Source: Henckelia pumila
Lineage: Eukaryota > Streptophyta > Magnoliopsida > Lamiales > Gesneriaceae
Assembly: GCF_033568475.1 (NCBI RefSeq)
Contig: NC_133123.1
Span: forward strand, 24,600,622 to 24,664,621
Direction of reading: 5' to 3'
DNA length: 64,000 nucleotides
The notes below the pieces were generated by a model that saw only the letters and a program-made list of their open reading frames with translations, made no database searches and was not told the DNA's origin. Positions 10,014-21,482 of this stretch are shown one piece after another. The stretch's first letter is position 1, and each line of letters opens with the position of its first letter. Made by a program: the position numbers and the translations under genes.

Positions 10014-12299
10014 ATGATGATCAGAGTCCGGAGCCGTGACGGGTTGGAGCGGGTCACGATCGAAAACCCGGCCGCGACAGTCGCTCAACTCCAGGCGGCA
10101 ATCGAATCCCAGCTTCGGGTGCCGAGACACGCTCAAATCCTGTCGACTAACCAGAACTTGCTTCTAGCAAAGGCCGCCTCCGATTTGACCAGATTTACTG
10201 ATATGTCGAACCCGAACACCCCGATTTCATCCCTTAAAATCGGGCATGGCTCGATTGTTTATCTTGCTTACGAAGGGGAGCGCACCGTTGCGGGCCCTGC
10301 TTTCCAGCCCGCTGGGTCGTTCGGCAGGAAGATGACCGTTGATGACTTGATTGCCAAGCAGATGAGAGTTACTCGCCAGGAGAACCCGCACTGTGAGCTT
10401 GTCTCGTTTGATCGTGATGCGGCTAATGCCTTTCAGCATTATGTGAGTGAAAGTTTGGCTTTTGCGGTGAAACGCGGTGGTTTCATGTACGGGACAGTGT
10501 CGGAGGAGGGAAAAGTAGAGGTGAATTTCATTTACGAGCCACCCCAGCAGGGGACGGAGGATAATTTGATGCTTTTCAGGGATATGGACGAGGAAAAGTT
10601 GGTTGAGGCTATAGCATTGGGGTTGGGGATGAGGAGGGTGGGCTTTATATTCACACAGACTATTACCCAGGACAAGAAGGATTACACACTGTCGAATTCG
10701 GAGATTTTGCAGGCAGTTGAGTTGCACGCCGAGGGAGATTTGAAGGAATGGGTGACTGCCATGGTGAAACTGGAGGTGAATGAGGATGGTGCTGCAGAAG
10801 TGCATTTCGAGGCCTTTCAGATTAGTGATATGTGTGTTCGGTTGTTTAAGGAAGATTGGTTTGAGCGCGAGGTGCAAGAGGGCAGTGATCCTAAGCTTTC
10901 AAGGATGAAAAAGGATGTGATGATGGGTGTAAAAGATACTAGGGAAGTGGACAATGATTTCTTCTTGGTAGTTGTCAAGATTTTTGATCATCAGGTCCGT
11001 AGCATATGTCTTTGGAGTTTTGTTTGGTAAAAATTTAGTCTTTATTTGGCTTTAGTAGCTATACAAATTTTTACAGGCTCATTGTTTGTGGCACTTGCAT
11101 TACAGATAGATACCTACCTAATGATTATGGAGTTCAAATATTTAACACAAATTTGAATAGAAACTGCGGACTACCTAAATATTGAGTATGGATAGATCAC
11201 AATGAGGATGATAATTGCTCAGCACGATAGTCTTGTGCTTTGACTAAATGGGCCATCTAACACGAACTTGCTATTTATTTTATGTGGCTGTGTTTAAGAT
11301 GATTGTTAAGTTCTAGTTTATAAAATATAATGAGATAGAAATATTGTATTAGCTAAAGATCTGTCTCTGTCTCTGTAAATTATTCAATAGGATCATGTCA
11401 GTTCACCATTGTCCAACTCCAAATTTGATTAATGTTGTGTAGAAGTTAAAGTACAATCATTTTTTTTGAAAGAGTAATAGAATCATTTCATACCTGTGTT
11501 ATGTGTTGCCAAAGTAATGCAAAAGAACAACAGTGGTTCAGAAGTGATCGGCTCGTTAGTGTGTATTTTATTTCCACATAATTCAGGCTTGAATACTCTA
11601 AAAAAAAATCACACTTGAATTCGCTGCATATTGACATCGTTTTTATTGATTTCTGTTAAACATCTATATCACATGTAGTGCTAGATTCCGCTAATTTAGC
11701 CCCGTCATGTACCGTATCTGGTTGACACTCTTTCAATCAAGTACCAAGAATAGACCTTGATTGCCTTTTGTTGATACTCTATTGCAATGTGATGTATTTT
11801 TGTTAACTATGAAATATGAATTGCATTGCATTTGAAGTGTGTTGGAAGTTTGCGTGTGATTCAAGATATGGGCTATCAATGCGTTTTCAAGAGATGCATT
11901 TAATTTAGTCGTATTCCTCCATTGCTTCCTCATTGTTTACAGCATACTCTCTCTATTAAACCAGGTGTTTTGATTGCTTCTCCTGAAATTGCAAGGCTTC
12001 TACGAATGCTTCTGTTTTCTTATACGAACGATTTGTGAATGCAGGGCCCTCTCACAACAACGTTTCCTATCGAGAACAGGATGTCACCGCTGACAATGAA
12101 TGCCCTGAAAAATCATCTGGATCGAACAAAAACCCTTCCCTTTGTGAAGCGAATCTCTGATTTCCATCTGATGCTCTTGCTCGCTAGGTTTTTAGACATC
12201 AAAACTGATATACCCGCATTAACCGGCTGCGTGATGATACAAGCTACAGTTCCTGAAGGATACCAGCTGCTAATTGAATCCTTGGCCAGCGCCTGTTGA
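10014..12299 (+). CDS. NPL4: NPL4-like protein, cofactor of the CDC48 segregase
   Basis: NPL4 pairs with UFD1 and recruits ubiquitylated substrates to the CDC48/p97 ATPase for extraction and proteasomal degradation, including ER-associated degradation. Exon 1 is 10014-10994 and exon 2 is 12045-12299. The donor is CATCAG|GTCCGT and the acceptor GAATGCAG, phase 0, giving 411 residues. The N-terminus (MMIRVRSRDGLERV) starts a ubiquitin-like fold. The middle contains the MPN-type NPL4 domain (GSFGRKMTVDDLIAKQMRV, ESLAFAVKRGGFMYG, NFIYEPPQQG, GLGMRRVGFIFTQT). The C-terminus (LPFVKRISDFHL ... VPEGYQLLIESLASAC) closes as in plant homologues. It lacks the C-terminal zinc finger of animal NPL4, which is normal for plants. 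The open frame extends upstream to a GTG at 9996, but ATG 10014 (or 10017) fits the family. Very secure identification. Confidence 0.96.
10995..12044 (+). other. Intron of the NPL4 gene
   Basis: The 1,050-base intron begins GTCCGT and ends TGAATGCAG. It is T/A-rich, and its open frames (for example the minus-strand frame near 11733-11933) are chance. I see no embedded RNA gene. Confidence 0.85.
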
Positions 12300-12800
12300 T
12301 CAAAACCGAAACTCTTTTGCAGTGCTTCGGACATTTAGGAATGATCTTTCTATGAAAACGTACCTATTTCGAAATTGAACACGATAACTTCAGTGCTCTT
12401 GATTTGCTGTGTAATTTAAAGCCGAGCTTTATATATTACTTTAATTTGTTTTGTTTTGTTTTGTTTTGTTTATGTGATTTTTATACTTTGTTTCTTTAAA
12501 TCTTCCGGTTAAGTGAACCAGGTGCTCTGAATTGCTTTGCTATAGATTTTGCTTGCTATTCTTAGAGCTTACCGATACTTTTGAGTTTTGAAATCCACTA
12601 TGATTTTTAACGATCTCGGAATTCAAAATATGCCATTAACTTATTAAAAAAAAAAACCGTTCGTCCACTAGTTGTTTGAATAATTCATTTTTTTATTTGT
12701 TCTGCATTGCTCCGAGGTTTAGTCAGAAAAAAAAAAACATTCTTTTAAAAAACGTCTTTGCTATAAAATTAAAGTTGAATAACTAATTAGACAATTATTC
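12300..12800 (+). other. NPL4 3' UTR region with a short (TTTTG)n tract
   Basis: The stretch downstream of the stop holds a (TTTTG) microsatellite at about 12447-12471 and AT-rich DNA. No further coding signal is seen. Confidence 0.5.
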
Positions 12801-12804
12801 TAAG

Positions 12805-13700
12805 GTTGTGTTTGGATTGAAGTATTTCATTTGAGAGTGGATTTCAAATTAATGGATTTGAAAATTCATTGATTTGAATTCATTGTTTATTAAATCTCTT
12901 GCTTGAAATAATATGAAATTTTAAATTCATTGATTAATTGTTTGACTAAAATTTTTAATAATTTCAAAAAATAGAAAATTTTAATATATTATTCTTTATA
13001 TATTTTGAAATTAAAATTAGTATTATGATCACAAAATAACCATATTCAATTTTAAAAACATAAATTTAAACTTTATTTATTTTATTTGGATTAAATACTA
13101 AATTTACATAAATAAACTTTAAACAAAATATTTATGTTTTTCTAAAAAAAAAAATATATAACTTATTATTAAACTTCAATTTCTTTTTCATCATACTAGT
13201 AACATATAAAAATATTTTTCGTCCAATAACTCTACAATAAAATCAAAATTTAGTAACATATATTAAATTTCAAACAATATTTATAAAGTCTCTTGGAAAA
13301 ATAAAAAAATAATAAAAGACTTTCATAAGATAAATTTCAAACAATGGTTTTTAGAAAATAAACACGATAAAATTCCAACAATTGACTAAATTCTTCGATG
13401 ACCTCGATATTCTTCGTACATTTGCATCGCCAAAGTTTCTCGAAATATTGTTCATTCTCTTGTTGTTCGAACTGTCATTATTTATTCTTCTTGATCACCT
13501 AAATCATTTTCAGTCAGAACCCTTTGTCCTAATTCTCGGTCCACTTCATCTATGATAATCAGTCGTTGACAGATCTTTGATCATATATCAAGTTTCAAAT
13601 AAAATAATTATTTGTCTCTTCGTCGTTCTTTTCAAATTCATCTCGTGAACGTTTTCTTCCCGTCTATGCGTTTTTTTCAACAATATTCATTGAACCTAAA
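12805..13700 (-). mobile_element. Decayed PIF/Harbinger-like transposon remnant
   Basis: 12805 begins with ggttgtgtttggattg, a typical terminus of PIF/Harbinger MITEs, followed by repeated atttcaaat/gaattcatt motifs. On the minus strand between about 13620 and 13380 a broken frame reads DEVDRELGQRVLTENDLGD, then a stop, and further on FRETLAMQMYEEYRGHR. This resembles the acidic C-terminal tail of plant Harbinger nuclease (HARBI1/ALP1-like) proteins. Stops and AT-rich filler show it is dead. The right boundary is not resolved. Confidence 0.35.
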
Positions 13701-14880
13701 TTTAAAATACAATATAAACGATGATAATAAAATAAAATAACTTTTATGTATAAACATGATATTACATTACTATCTCATATTATATATATATATAATAAAA
13801 AATGAAGTTCTATAATAAAAATGAAGTTTTTGGAAGAGAGATTCAACAAGATATCAGTTATTCACATAATTTTGCATTGCTAAGGGATAAAGAATAAAGA
13901 AGAAAAAGAAGAGTGACTTCTGAGCAAAGTTAATTTGTGGTCTACTAGGACTAATGGTCTTTAATCATAAATACAAGAGCAAAACCCAAGAGAGTAAATT
14001 CAAGCAGAATGTCATATAATGCAATCTTAAACTACAGGAGACTACCATGGACAACTTGTAAACCCAACAGACTGATGTAGAAAAAATAAGCACAATATTG
14101 AAAAAGACATAATCGCCGACATTAAGATTTATCACTGGAATATTGATTGACAAAGGCAAAAATAAATAATGTCATGGAACTACATCTGTCACAAGCTAAC
14201 ACCAAAGGTTGATTAACAAATATTTAATGAAAAAATCAATGATCACTAATTTTTTTGTCATCTTTTGGAACAATCATTGTTTACTTCAGTTTGTAGGATG
14301 AGTAACGAGTAGGATTCTCAATAACATCGTGCCTTAAAGAAAATTAAACTCGGGAATAGCATTCATCCTTAGATGAGCTTTCTATCTCATGTTTCTTGGC
14401 TAGCAATATGGTTTTCTGCAAAATTATGCGCTTGTTTGGCCTCTTGATCAGCAAAATTCGACAATCTTATCCCTTGTATCAGCATTGAAATTAGAGCTCG
14501 ATCGTATTTGTACCCGCTTCAATCAACATATGCTGGGACAATTCCTAAATATATCCCTGTATCTTTTTCATTTTCCGTATTATATCTCTTTCACTTTTCA
14601 TGTTCCAAATATATCCCTGATTCATTAAATAGTTTCTTGAATTTGTCCTTAAAACTAAATAATGCTCATTCTACCCTTTATTTCCCTATTTAAAATTTAA
14701 AGGCTTAATCCCACCATGCTTTCGTCAGTAAATTAAAGCAGAATACCTCTTTGACCATACTGTTGCCGGGTTATGTCCACCGAGTTTTACAGGTTGTTCC
14801 TCACAACCAAACCACGCGATCGCAACCGATGGTTCCTGACACAGACTCCTTCAGCAGCAGCTAGCACAGCCCTATTTCGT
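13701..14880. other. AT-rich intergenic DNA, nothing recognised
   Basis: No gene, RNA gene or clear repeat boundary is visible. A short (TA)n tract lies near 13780-13795. Small open frames at 13965-14159 and 14508-14693 show no recognisable protein features. Confidence 0.4.
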
Positions 14881-15243
14881 TTCCTACCTTAGGGCGTATA
14901 GTAAAAGCTTAATTTTTTAAATAAAATAACATGATAGAGAAGAGCTTCGGAAATTTATTCAGACAACATATTATTACATAAATCAACCTCCTTTGAAGAG
15001 GAGGAGATAACTTGTTTAACTACTCATAGTAGCCTTGTTCTTGAAATACATAAAAGTAAAACTTAATACAATAGAAAGAGAAATATTACAATGTTTTATT
15101 TGTAAGAAAACTGAAGGAAATGATCGATGTCTTCAACTTCCTTAAAATCCTGTATTTATAGCCGAAGTTCCACTCGTTTCACCGAGAAACTTCAGAGAAT
15201 CTTACAGCTGTCTTGAATTCTTTATGTCATTATTGATGACATC
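14880..15243 (-). promoter_or_regulatory. 35S-like promoter and leader block of an endogenous pararetrovirus
   Basis: Read on the minus strand, this block directly follows the viral-type frame at 16401-15325 and has the layout of a caulimovirid transcript start. There is an activation-sequence-like inverted repeat (ATGTCAT-N-ATGACAT, about 15224-15242), then a TATA box (complement of TATTTATA at 15153-15160). AATAAA signals follow about 25 and 170 bases past the expected start (complement of 15094-15100 and 14954-14959). A polyadenylation signal shortly downstream of the start is characteristic of pararetroviral terminally redundant RNA. I found no complete tRNA-Met primer site at the left edge, so the copy appears truncated there. 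Confidence 0.5.
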
Positions 15244-15324
15244 TTTTGCTAGTGGGAGTCACATGCCCATCTTTTACTAGTGGAGGAGTCACATTCTTGA
15301 CTTTTTCTTTTGGATTTATTCTTC

Positions 15325-16401
15325 TCACATGCCTTCTTTATTGTTGTCGGGGCATCTTTTGCTTTTGCAGTGGGCCCCTGGGAAAACGCGATTTTGGTGG
15401 TCCTTGTCCACCTTTGCTTGTCTCGGAAAATCTTTTCGATCTGTTCGGGGTTTGAAGGTTTTTTCGAATTCTGACTCCTTCTGGTTTGGACATTCTGGGC
15501 AGATATTCTCTGACCATCTTCCGATATGAGCCATATTACAAAATTTTAGGCGAGTTTCTTTACTCTCCGACAGCTTGTTGTTCCACAAAAAGTTCCTCTT
15601 CTTGTCGAAGAGTTCTTCCGCAAATGCCGTAGTTTTTCCTGTCATTGTGTTTAACAGGAATGATCCGTTCACAGAATTTTGATAAAATTTGAACGAAAAC
15701 TTGACCTTATCCATCTCGGTGAGACAAACCCAAATACCCCATGCCCTTCTGGTTGAAATTTTACTTTCTCCAAAGGTGGACACCAATGGTATTTCTTCAG
15801 ATATAGGATCCTTGATAAATCTTTGATTATTCATGTCAGGTCTCCTTAGCTTGATGAAATGAAAGGGCTCGTGTGATCCTTTCCCTGTTGGTTCTGGAGC
15901 TGTACTAAAGAAGTATAACTCGAGCACATCTCCTCTGGACAAATGATCATTATTTACCCATATTTCTTGGACTGCTTCCTGAATCCATTTTGGTAGTTGT
16001 GATATTTCCTGGAAGCCTGGTGAAGTTGAATAAACTGAGGCTAGAGCCCCAAATTCATACCATAGCTTTACATCCTTAGGATTGACATTGTTTTTTAGCC
16101 AAACTCTTGGATATATTCCTGCAACATCAACCCTGCAAGCGATCGGGTTGATTTTATTTCTTGTACTTAATTTCTCCCATCTTTGTTGATAAACCTGAAA
16201 TGGAGAAATTACAGCTGGGTTAGTATCAATCTTAGATTTGCCCTTGTCAGTGTAGGGCCTAAGATTGATCTCTTCCTCTTTTACCCCAGAGGCGGAGGGC
16301 TGACTTGATGAGTTATCCTCTTCAATTGTTGCTTTATCTAGATCATCAAAAGCTGATGATAGATTAGCGCTCGTTTCTTGAGTATTAGAATCCTCAACAT
16401 A
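15325..16401 (-). pseudogene. Endogenous pararetrovirus-like reading frame (inclusion-body/translation-factor position)
   Basis: A stop-to-stop frame of about 359 codons is open from 16401 to 15325. Its first ATG is at 15942, but the similarity-like, well-composed part begins earlier, so the start is lost. It sits immediately upstream of the 35S-like promoter block, the position held in caulimovirids by the inclusion-body matrix/translation transactivator gene. Upstream the same frame continues to about 16640 with stop codons near 16404 and 16450 and a glutamine/arginine-rich coiled-coil-like segment. Assignment rests on layout more than on sequence motifs; other pararetroviral proteins or a retroelement-specific protein remain possible. 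It is a broken relic of no evident function. Confidence 0.4.
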
Positions 16402-16639
16402 TTATTTTACAACCGGTGGCTGTATTTTTTATTTTTGAGAAACCGGTGGTTTTTCTATAGCACGCATAATTGGCCCTTGAATAGCAGCCTATAGTTGAGT
16501 TTGAGCTTGCATACATCCTGTGATTCGATTGGATATTTTGATCCAATCAGCTTGTTGTAACCTTCTTTGAGCCTCTTTTTGACATCTTCAAGGGATATGA
16601 AAAAATTAAGGCACTGGAGAGACATTTGACGGAGACTTT

Positions 16640-17250
16640 TCCAGGTCTTATCAGTTTCAAGAACACGAGATTCGAATTTCACAAACTATAGCACAAGATT
16701 GCAACAGACTTTTGAAAATGTAAAAATGCCAAACAAGCACATGCATCAATGACAACTCTGCAACAAATCAGATTAGTTCACAGTATTATTTGCTTAATCA
16801 CAAATTCTCGCAAAAGTACATATTTTGGCTCTATCAAAATTTTCGATTCCGCCCGAATATGATCTGGTTGACTGTTGACATGATAAATGTAAAATTTCTA
16901 ACAAGCTACTCACAAGTCAGAGATGTAGAAATTTCAAATCCCAACAAGAAGCCATCTTTCTTTCTTAATTCTAGCAAATGCCCATTATGGAAACTTTTGA
17001 AAACAAAGAAAGATAATCATCGGGGCTCACAACACATTAATAAATACAAAGAAATCAGCTCAAATCACACATACCGCCTGAATTTCAAACAAATTTGCCA
17101 GAAAACTAACGTAGGAAATGAAAGATTGTGCACCTAAGCTTTTGAAAGACGTAATGGAGATCAGATCGGCAGACACATCTGCAAAACAATTTTCCAGTAA
17201 TGGAGATCAGATCGAGCACGTGAGATCCCAAGGTAAAAACATGAGTTAAC
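16640..17250. other. Low-information region beside the pararetroviral relic
   Basis: No convincing gene is present. A minus-strand frame from 16682 (residues MKFESRVLETDKTWKS) could be part of a disrupted exon, discussed with the candidate first exon at 17303-17374, but it also overlaps the viral relic. Confidence 0.3.
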
Positions 17251-17302
17251 TTCAAAATACAGGATCAAGAATGCAAAATCGTGCACGATCATATAAACGT
17301 AC

Positions 17303-17374
17303 ATGAGGTGTTGGGATTGCTTCAGGGAATCCAAATCCCGGGAACCGATTAGGGTTTTGGCTTGAAGAAAACAT
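17303..17374 (-). pseudogene. Candidate first exon of an unidentified, possibly disrupted gene
   Basis: On the minus strand an ATG at 17374 follows a GC-richer, leader-like stretch. It opens 24 codons (MFSSSQNPNRFPGFGFPEAI and four more) ending at CCTCAT|GTACGT, a good donor. A possible acceptor (GTGCTATAG, ending at 16686) would continue in phase with FVKFESRVLETDKTWK before running into the pararetroviral relic. I do not recognise the product. It may be a gene broken by the viral insertion, or chance. Confidence 0.2.
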
Positions 17375-17459
17375 GAAGAAACGCAAAATTGTGCAAGACG
17401 TAAAACACCGTCGCGAAAAACCTTTAAGCGGAGAAGATTTCAAATCGGCCGTTGTGGCT

Positions 17460-17625
17460 ATGGATTTAAGTTCGTTGAAAACTAGCGTATAAATCCATGG
17501 CCCAAATCATTAGATTTGCAATCTCAAATCTACTCGTCAGCCAAGCAATTGGGGTGGATTTGGGCGTGGATTTCAAATCCAAATTAGCCTAAATCTACCC
17601 ATCCAAATAGGGCCCAAATGAATTT
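17460..17625 (-). repeat. MITE-like terminus (GGGCCCTATTTGGAT)
   Basis: Read on the minus strand the segment starts gggccctatttggatgggt and continues with alternating gatttgaaatcc/ggatttgg motifs, as seen at ends of PIF/Harbinger-like MITEs. The other end is not identified. Confidence 0.3.
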
Positions 17626-19479
17626 GAATAATTTATGACTATAATTTTTTTTAAGATTTTGAACATTATTTGTGTTCATAAAAAGGTGTCAAAATTGGTT
17701 ACTTGACTGACAACGGAGAATTACTAGTTTGGATGATTTTGAAACTTTCTTCTATGATGATTCAATAAAGCTTCACGGATATAAAAAATAAATAAATAAA
17801 AATTCTTTTTCTTTTTCTTTTGATTTTCAACTTTTTTTTCTTGGAGGAAGATATAAATTGTCTATTGACTTTCTGTATGTGCGCCTTAAAAAGCAAAAAT
17901 ATTTATCATTTAATATATTCCTAACCACCTATGATCCTAGAAAATTTGGACTATTTTATAGATGATTTTTCGAGATTGTGCTCCAGAGTTTAAAATAAAA
18001 TGAAGATCATTGAATCAGAAATTTTTTTGAATTTCAAATTCTTCTCTATTATTATATGTATATGTATTTGTTTAATTAGATTATGCATACTATACTCTAT
18101 ATAATTAAAGTGCAGACAGTGTAAATCTATATATGTAGAAACAAAGCTGTAATTCGAGCTATATTATGATTCAATTTGCAATTATACAAAAAATTAAGAG
18201 AGATTATTTTTGGTCATATTTTGTTCTTTGTGATTTTTAGTAATCTACTCCACTATTTTTCACTCTTACTCGTAATTTTAGTCCATTTCATTAAAAACAT
18301 TAACATAACACTACATACATCAACAATCATGTCGAAAAAAGACTAAAATTGTCAAAAATAATAACAATAATAATAATAAACTTGTCAAACTAAAATAAAA
18401 AATTAATAACATAAAAGATCAAAATCATAAAAATTTGTAAAGAAGAATTCATAATCACTTTTTTTTTTTTTTTTCTAGCATTTTCAAACATCACCAACTG
18501 ATCTCGAAACTAGAATTATATTTACTAATTCGATCGTACGTACCGTCTTAATTTTAAAACCCACCTTATACATTTGCATAAGAACACGTATCAACTAATT
18601 GACAAAACACTAAAATATGCATAGATTCCGGAATATGATGCTTGTCCTTACATAAAAAAAAAATATACCAAATTATTTTAATGAAATTTAATTTTTGGAT
18701 TTGTGACATAAATTTATAATGCCTCTTTTTCAACTAAAAGCAGGTAACCTCAATTAATGGTTTACTCAGGCGTACGTTTCAACCCTAGCCTGCCCAGGTT
18801 TGGCGACTAGTGAGTAGTGACACCATCTTATATGAAAAACAAAACTCAACTTTAATGTTCAAATTACTTCATATATATATATATCCTTGGTTTATCTAAT
18901 GCACATCCGAAATCTAAAGTTATTCAGTGCACACCCTTTCGGGTTGTAGCTCTGAATTTCTCGTTATAGAAAAAAAACTCAAAGTAAGTTCATTTTTCGA
19001 AAAAAAAAAAAAAAAACTTTGATCCAATAATTATATGATCATTCACATATGATCATGAATTCCAAACTCACCTAAATATAGGATTTTCAATATTCTATTT
19101 TCTCAAAACAACCTACGTACATATATATTGTATTTCAGAATTTGGTTTTATTCAAATTAATTTTTTAAAAGAAAATCCAAGAAAAGTAGTAGTAGTAGTT
19201 ATTATTTATTATGGTTGGTGAAATAAATCGATCGAAAGAGATTGTGTTAATCACAAAATAATTAAATCAACTCTGCCATATATGCTGATTACAAATATCA
19301 ACAAAATTATATCGCAATTATAAGTTTCTTATCCCGAGTTTATATGAAAAGCACATATTTACTTACTTTTCACTACCAAAAAAAAAATGAAAAAATAATC
19401 AACAAATTCCAAAGAGGGAAATTCAATCCCGAGCATAAAATTGAAGCAAATCGAGATGAACCCTTTCCTCCATATATCT
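17626..19479. other. AT-rich intergenic DNA downstream of the peptide gene
   Basis: The region contains homopolymer tracts (for example poly-A near 19000 and poly-T near 18460) and AT microsatellites. No open frame with protein-like features is seen. The last part before 19480 should include the 3' UTR of the secreted-peptide gene. Confidence 0.4.
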
Positions 19480-19779
19480 CTAGTTGTTATTGTTGTTGAT
19501 CCTCCGGCTCGGACCAGATACCGGCATTTTTCCCTTGGGTAGCATGCTCATGAGCAACGGGGCATATCCGGCTCCATCGATATTCTTCTCATCAACTCGA
19601 AAATCCTTCCCGATGGTTCTTTCCGACGAATTAATATCATCGTTAAGGCTCGAATTCGATGTTCGAACATGATAAAACGTCGTACCTTTGCATGGTCGAG
19701 CATGCGTGGGAGGAAAAGCGAATAAGGAAAGGAGAAGAATGGCGACGAAGAGATGGGGGAAGCTTGATGTTGTTGCCAT
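19480..19779 (-). CDS. IDL: Secreted signalling-peptide precursor, IDA-like (IDL/PIP-type)
   Basis: The predicted precursor has 99 residues. An N-terminal signal peptide (MATTSSFPHLFVAILLLSLF, ending near THA|RP) is followed by a variable, hydrophilic middle. The C-terminus reads LPKGKMPVSGPSRRIN plus four asparagines. That tail matches the EPIP core of INFLORESCENCE DEFICIENT IN ABSCISSION-like peptides (LPKG...P.SGPS.R.N). These are cleaved from the precursor, proline-modified and perceived by HAESA-class receptor kinases in organ separation, lateral root emergence and stress responses. A longer frame begins at 19875, but a TATA box (TATAAAA on the minus strand, 19868-19862) lies downstream of that ATG, so 19779 is the start. 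It is intronless, as usual. PIP peptides share SGPS but normally end in GxGH, which is absent, so IDL is preferred. Confidence 0.72.
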   Translation of the reverse strand: MATTSSFPHLFVAILLLSLFAFPPTHARPCKGTTFYHVRTSNSSLNDDINSSERTIGKDFRVDEKNIDGAGYAPLLMSMLPKGKMPVSGPSRRINNNNN

Positions 19780-19861
19780 GAGTGGATATTGGAGTTGGTG
19801 TGAAAATGTGTGAGGATTTTGGTGCAAGAAAATGAGGGGAAGTTGGGTTTGGACTAGGTTT

Positions 19862-19868
19862 TTATAGA
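19862..19868 (-). promoter_or_regulatory. TATA box of the secreted-peptide gene
   Basis: The minus strand reads CTATAAAAACC about 85 bases before the ATG at 19779, the usual distance for a plant core promoter with a leader of about 50 bases. It rules out the upstream ATG at 19875 as the translation start. Confidence 0.65.
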
Positions 19869-19870
19869 GC

Positions 19871-21169
19871 GTCAATTTTATTAATTTTTGTAATAATATT
19901 ATTTATTGTGTGGTGTTTGAATTGTTAAAAGTCAGCTTGTGAATAAAAAGTCGTAGTGTGTGCAGACGAAAATGTCTACGCGCTTTAACAACCGAGTCTG
20001 AACGCGTTGATTTTCAGTCATATTTTCCTATTAAAGAAAGGAAAAAAGAAAGAAGAAAAAGAAACGTGATTTTGTATTTTTTGCTTTTTGCCAAATTGTT
20101 TTTTGTGCGTTGTGTTTAATTAAATGGTCTATGTAAAATAAATAATTTTTTTGTCAAACCGTTTATAAGTTATCAAAATGCTCCTAATATGGTATAGTAT
20201 AGATTTTGTTGTAAAATAGATACAATATCATTTAATATTTATAAAAAAGTTTATAGAAATCACGTTACTATAACATGATGGACTGAATTTAAAATTATAT
20301 AAATACGAAATCATATTATTTCAATCTAGTTTCATATATTTACAATCTATACCGTATAATATATATACAATATAATTTTTTTTGAGAATACAATATAATT
20401 TACTATATAACATAATATAAAAAATCCTTAGTTATGTTAAATTAATATTTTTCATAGATTGGATCTCACAAAATTTACATATGAGATTATCTCATTAGTT
20501 TTTTTAAAAAAAAACTTTGGGGTTTTCAACACACTTACGATTTATAATTTTTAACCTTATTTTATAAAACTCAAAAACTCTCGTTAGACGATTTTACGAG
20601 TAAATTTTGTGAGACAAATCTTCTAATTAGGTCACTCGAGATAAAATAGTATTTTTTATTGTAAATATGAACATGACTTTTGGTTTCACGAAAAAAATTT
20701 CGTAAGACCACCTCACAAAAAAACGTACTCTAATAAAAGAGAAATAGTTCACTTTTTTCCTTTTGAATTTAAATTAAATTCATCTTAACTTTTTCTTAAC
20801 ACAGTTTTCACACTTTGTCCATTATAATTTATTTAAATTTTAAAATAAATAATATTATATAATAATAATAAAAAAAGAAATTAATATACTAGCAGTCATT
20901 AGTTTAGTTGTAAGCCCACGTGCTGGGCGGTAGCGCGTGAGCAGTATTTCGTGGAAAGTTGACGTCATAGCGTGGCGAAACCGCAACTGAGTAGCTAGCT
21001 AAGCTTCCCCATAATCCACCAACCGCGACGGTGATCCAGCTTCCAGCCCCCATACATAACTTGCGCTACAAGTACGCCACTATTACTCAACTACATCTCT
21101 GCCCATTCTCATTAAATATTTTTTTTATGTTTGCATGCATCCTCTAGTAAGTACACGCCAAACTATATA
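19871..21169. other. Intergenic region with a G-box/TGACGTCA-rich island
   Basis: Most of the stretch is AT-rich. 20575-20735 resembles a decayed copy of the GAGACGGTCTC MITE. 20915-21070 is distinctly GC-richer and carries a G-box (cccaCGTGctggg, 20917-20931) and TGACGTCA (20961-20968), both bZIP-type sites, but no gene starts convincingly after it. Confidence 0.35.
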
Positions 21170-21177
21170 TATTTAGG

Positions 21178-21482
21178 TAGGGGCAGAGCCAAAAAATTAA
21201 TAAGGGGTGGCTAAACCGAGAGCTTCAAAAATCGAAACCCCTCTTCTAATCGAAACTCCTCTTCTCTTCTCATCTTATGTCTTGCAAACTAGCAATTTTG
21301 AAAGAAAGAACAAAGCAGATAATGTTTTTGTTCTGCAAAAATTATATTTTGGTTTGGGCCTGGGCTATTTTTCATTTGGGCTAGATATAAATTTACATAT
21401 ATATATATACTATACCTATCTAATTGGGCCGGAGCAGGCCTGGGCTACAGCCCATACCTGTCACCCCTTAAATCTGTCCCTG
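21178..21482. mobile_element. 305-bp MITE with 8-bp target duplication
   Basis: Direct repeats TATTTAGG lie at 21170-21177 and 21483-21490. The ends are taggggcaga and, as complement, cagggacaga, a short imperfect terminal inverted repeat; inside these, aaggggtggc and aaggggtgac also match. An 8-bp duplication fits hAT-type elements. The long open frame crossing it is fortuitous. Confidence 0.6.

Noticed and set aside
10227-10877. 216-codon minus-strand frame opposite NPL4 exon 1
   Set aside because: Shadow of a strongly conserved plus-strand coding exon.
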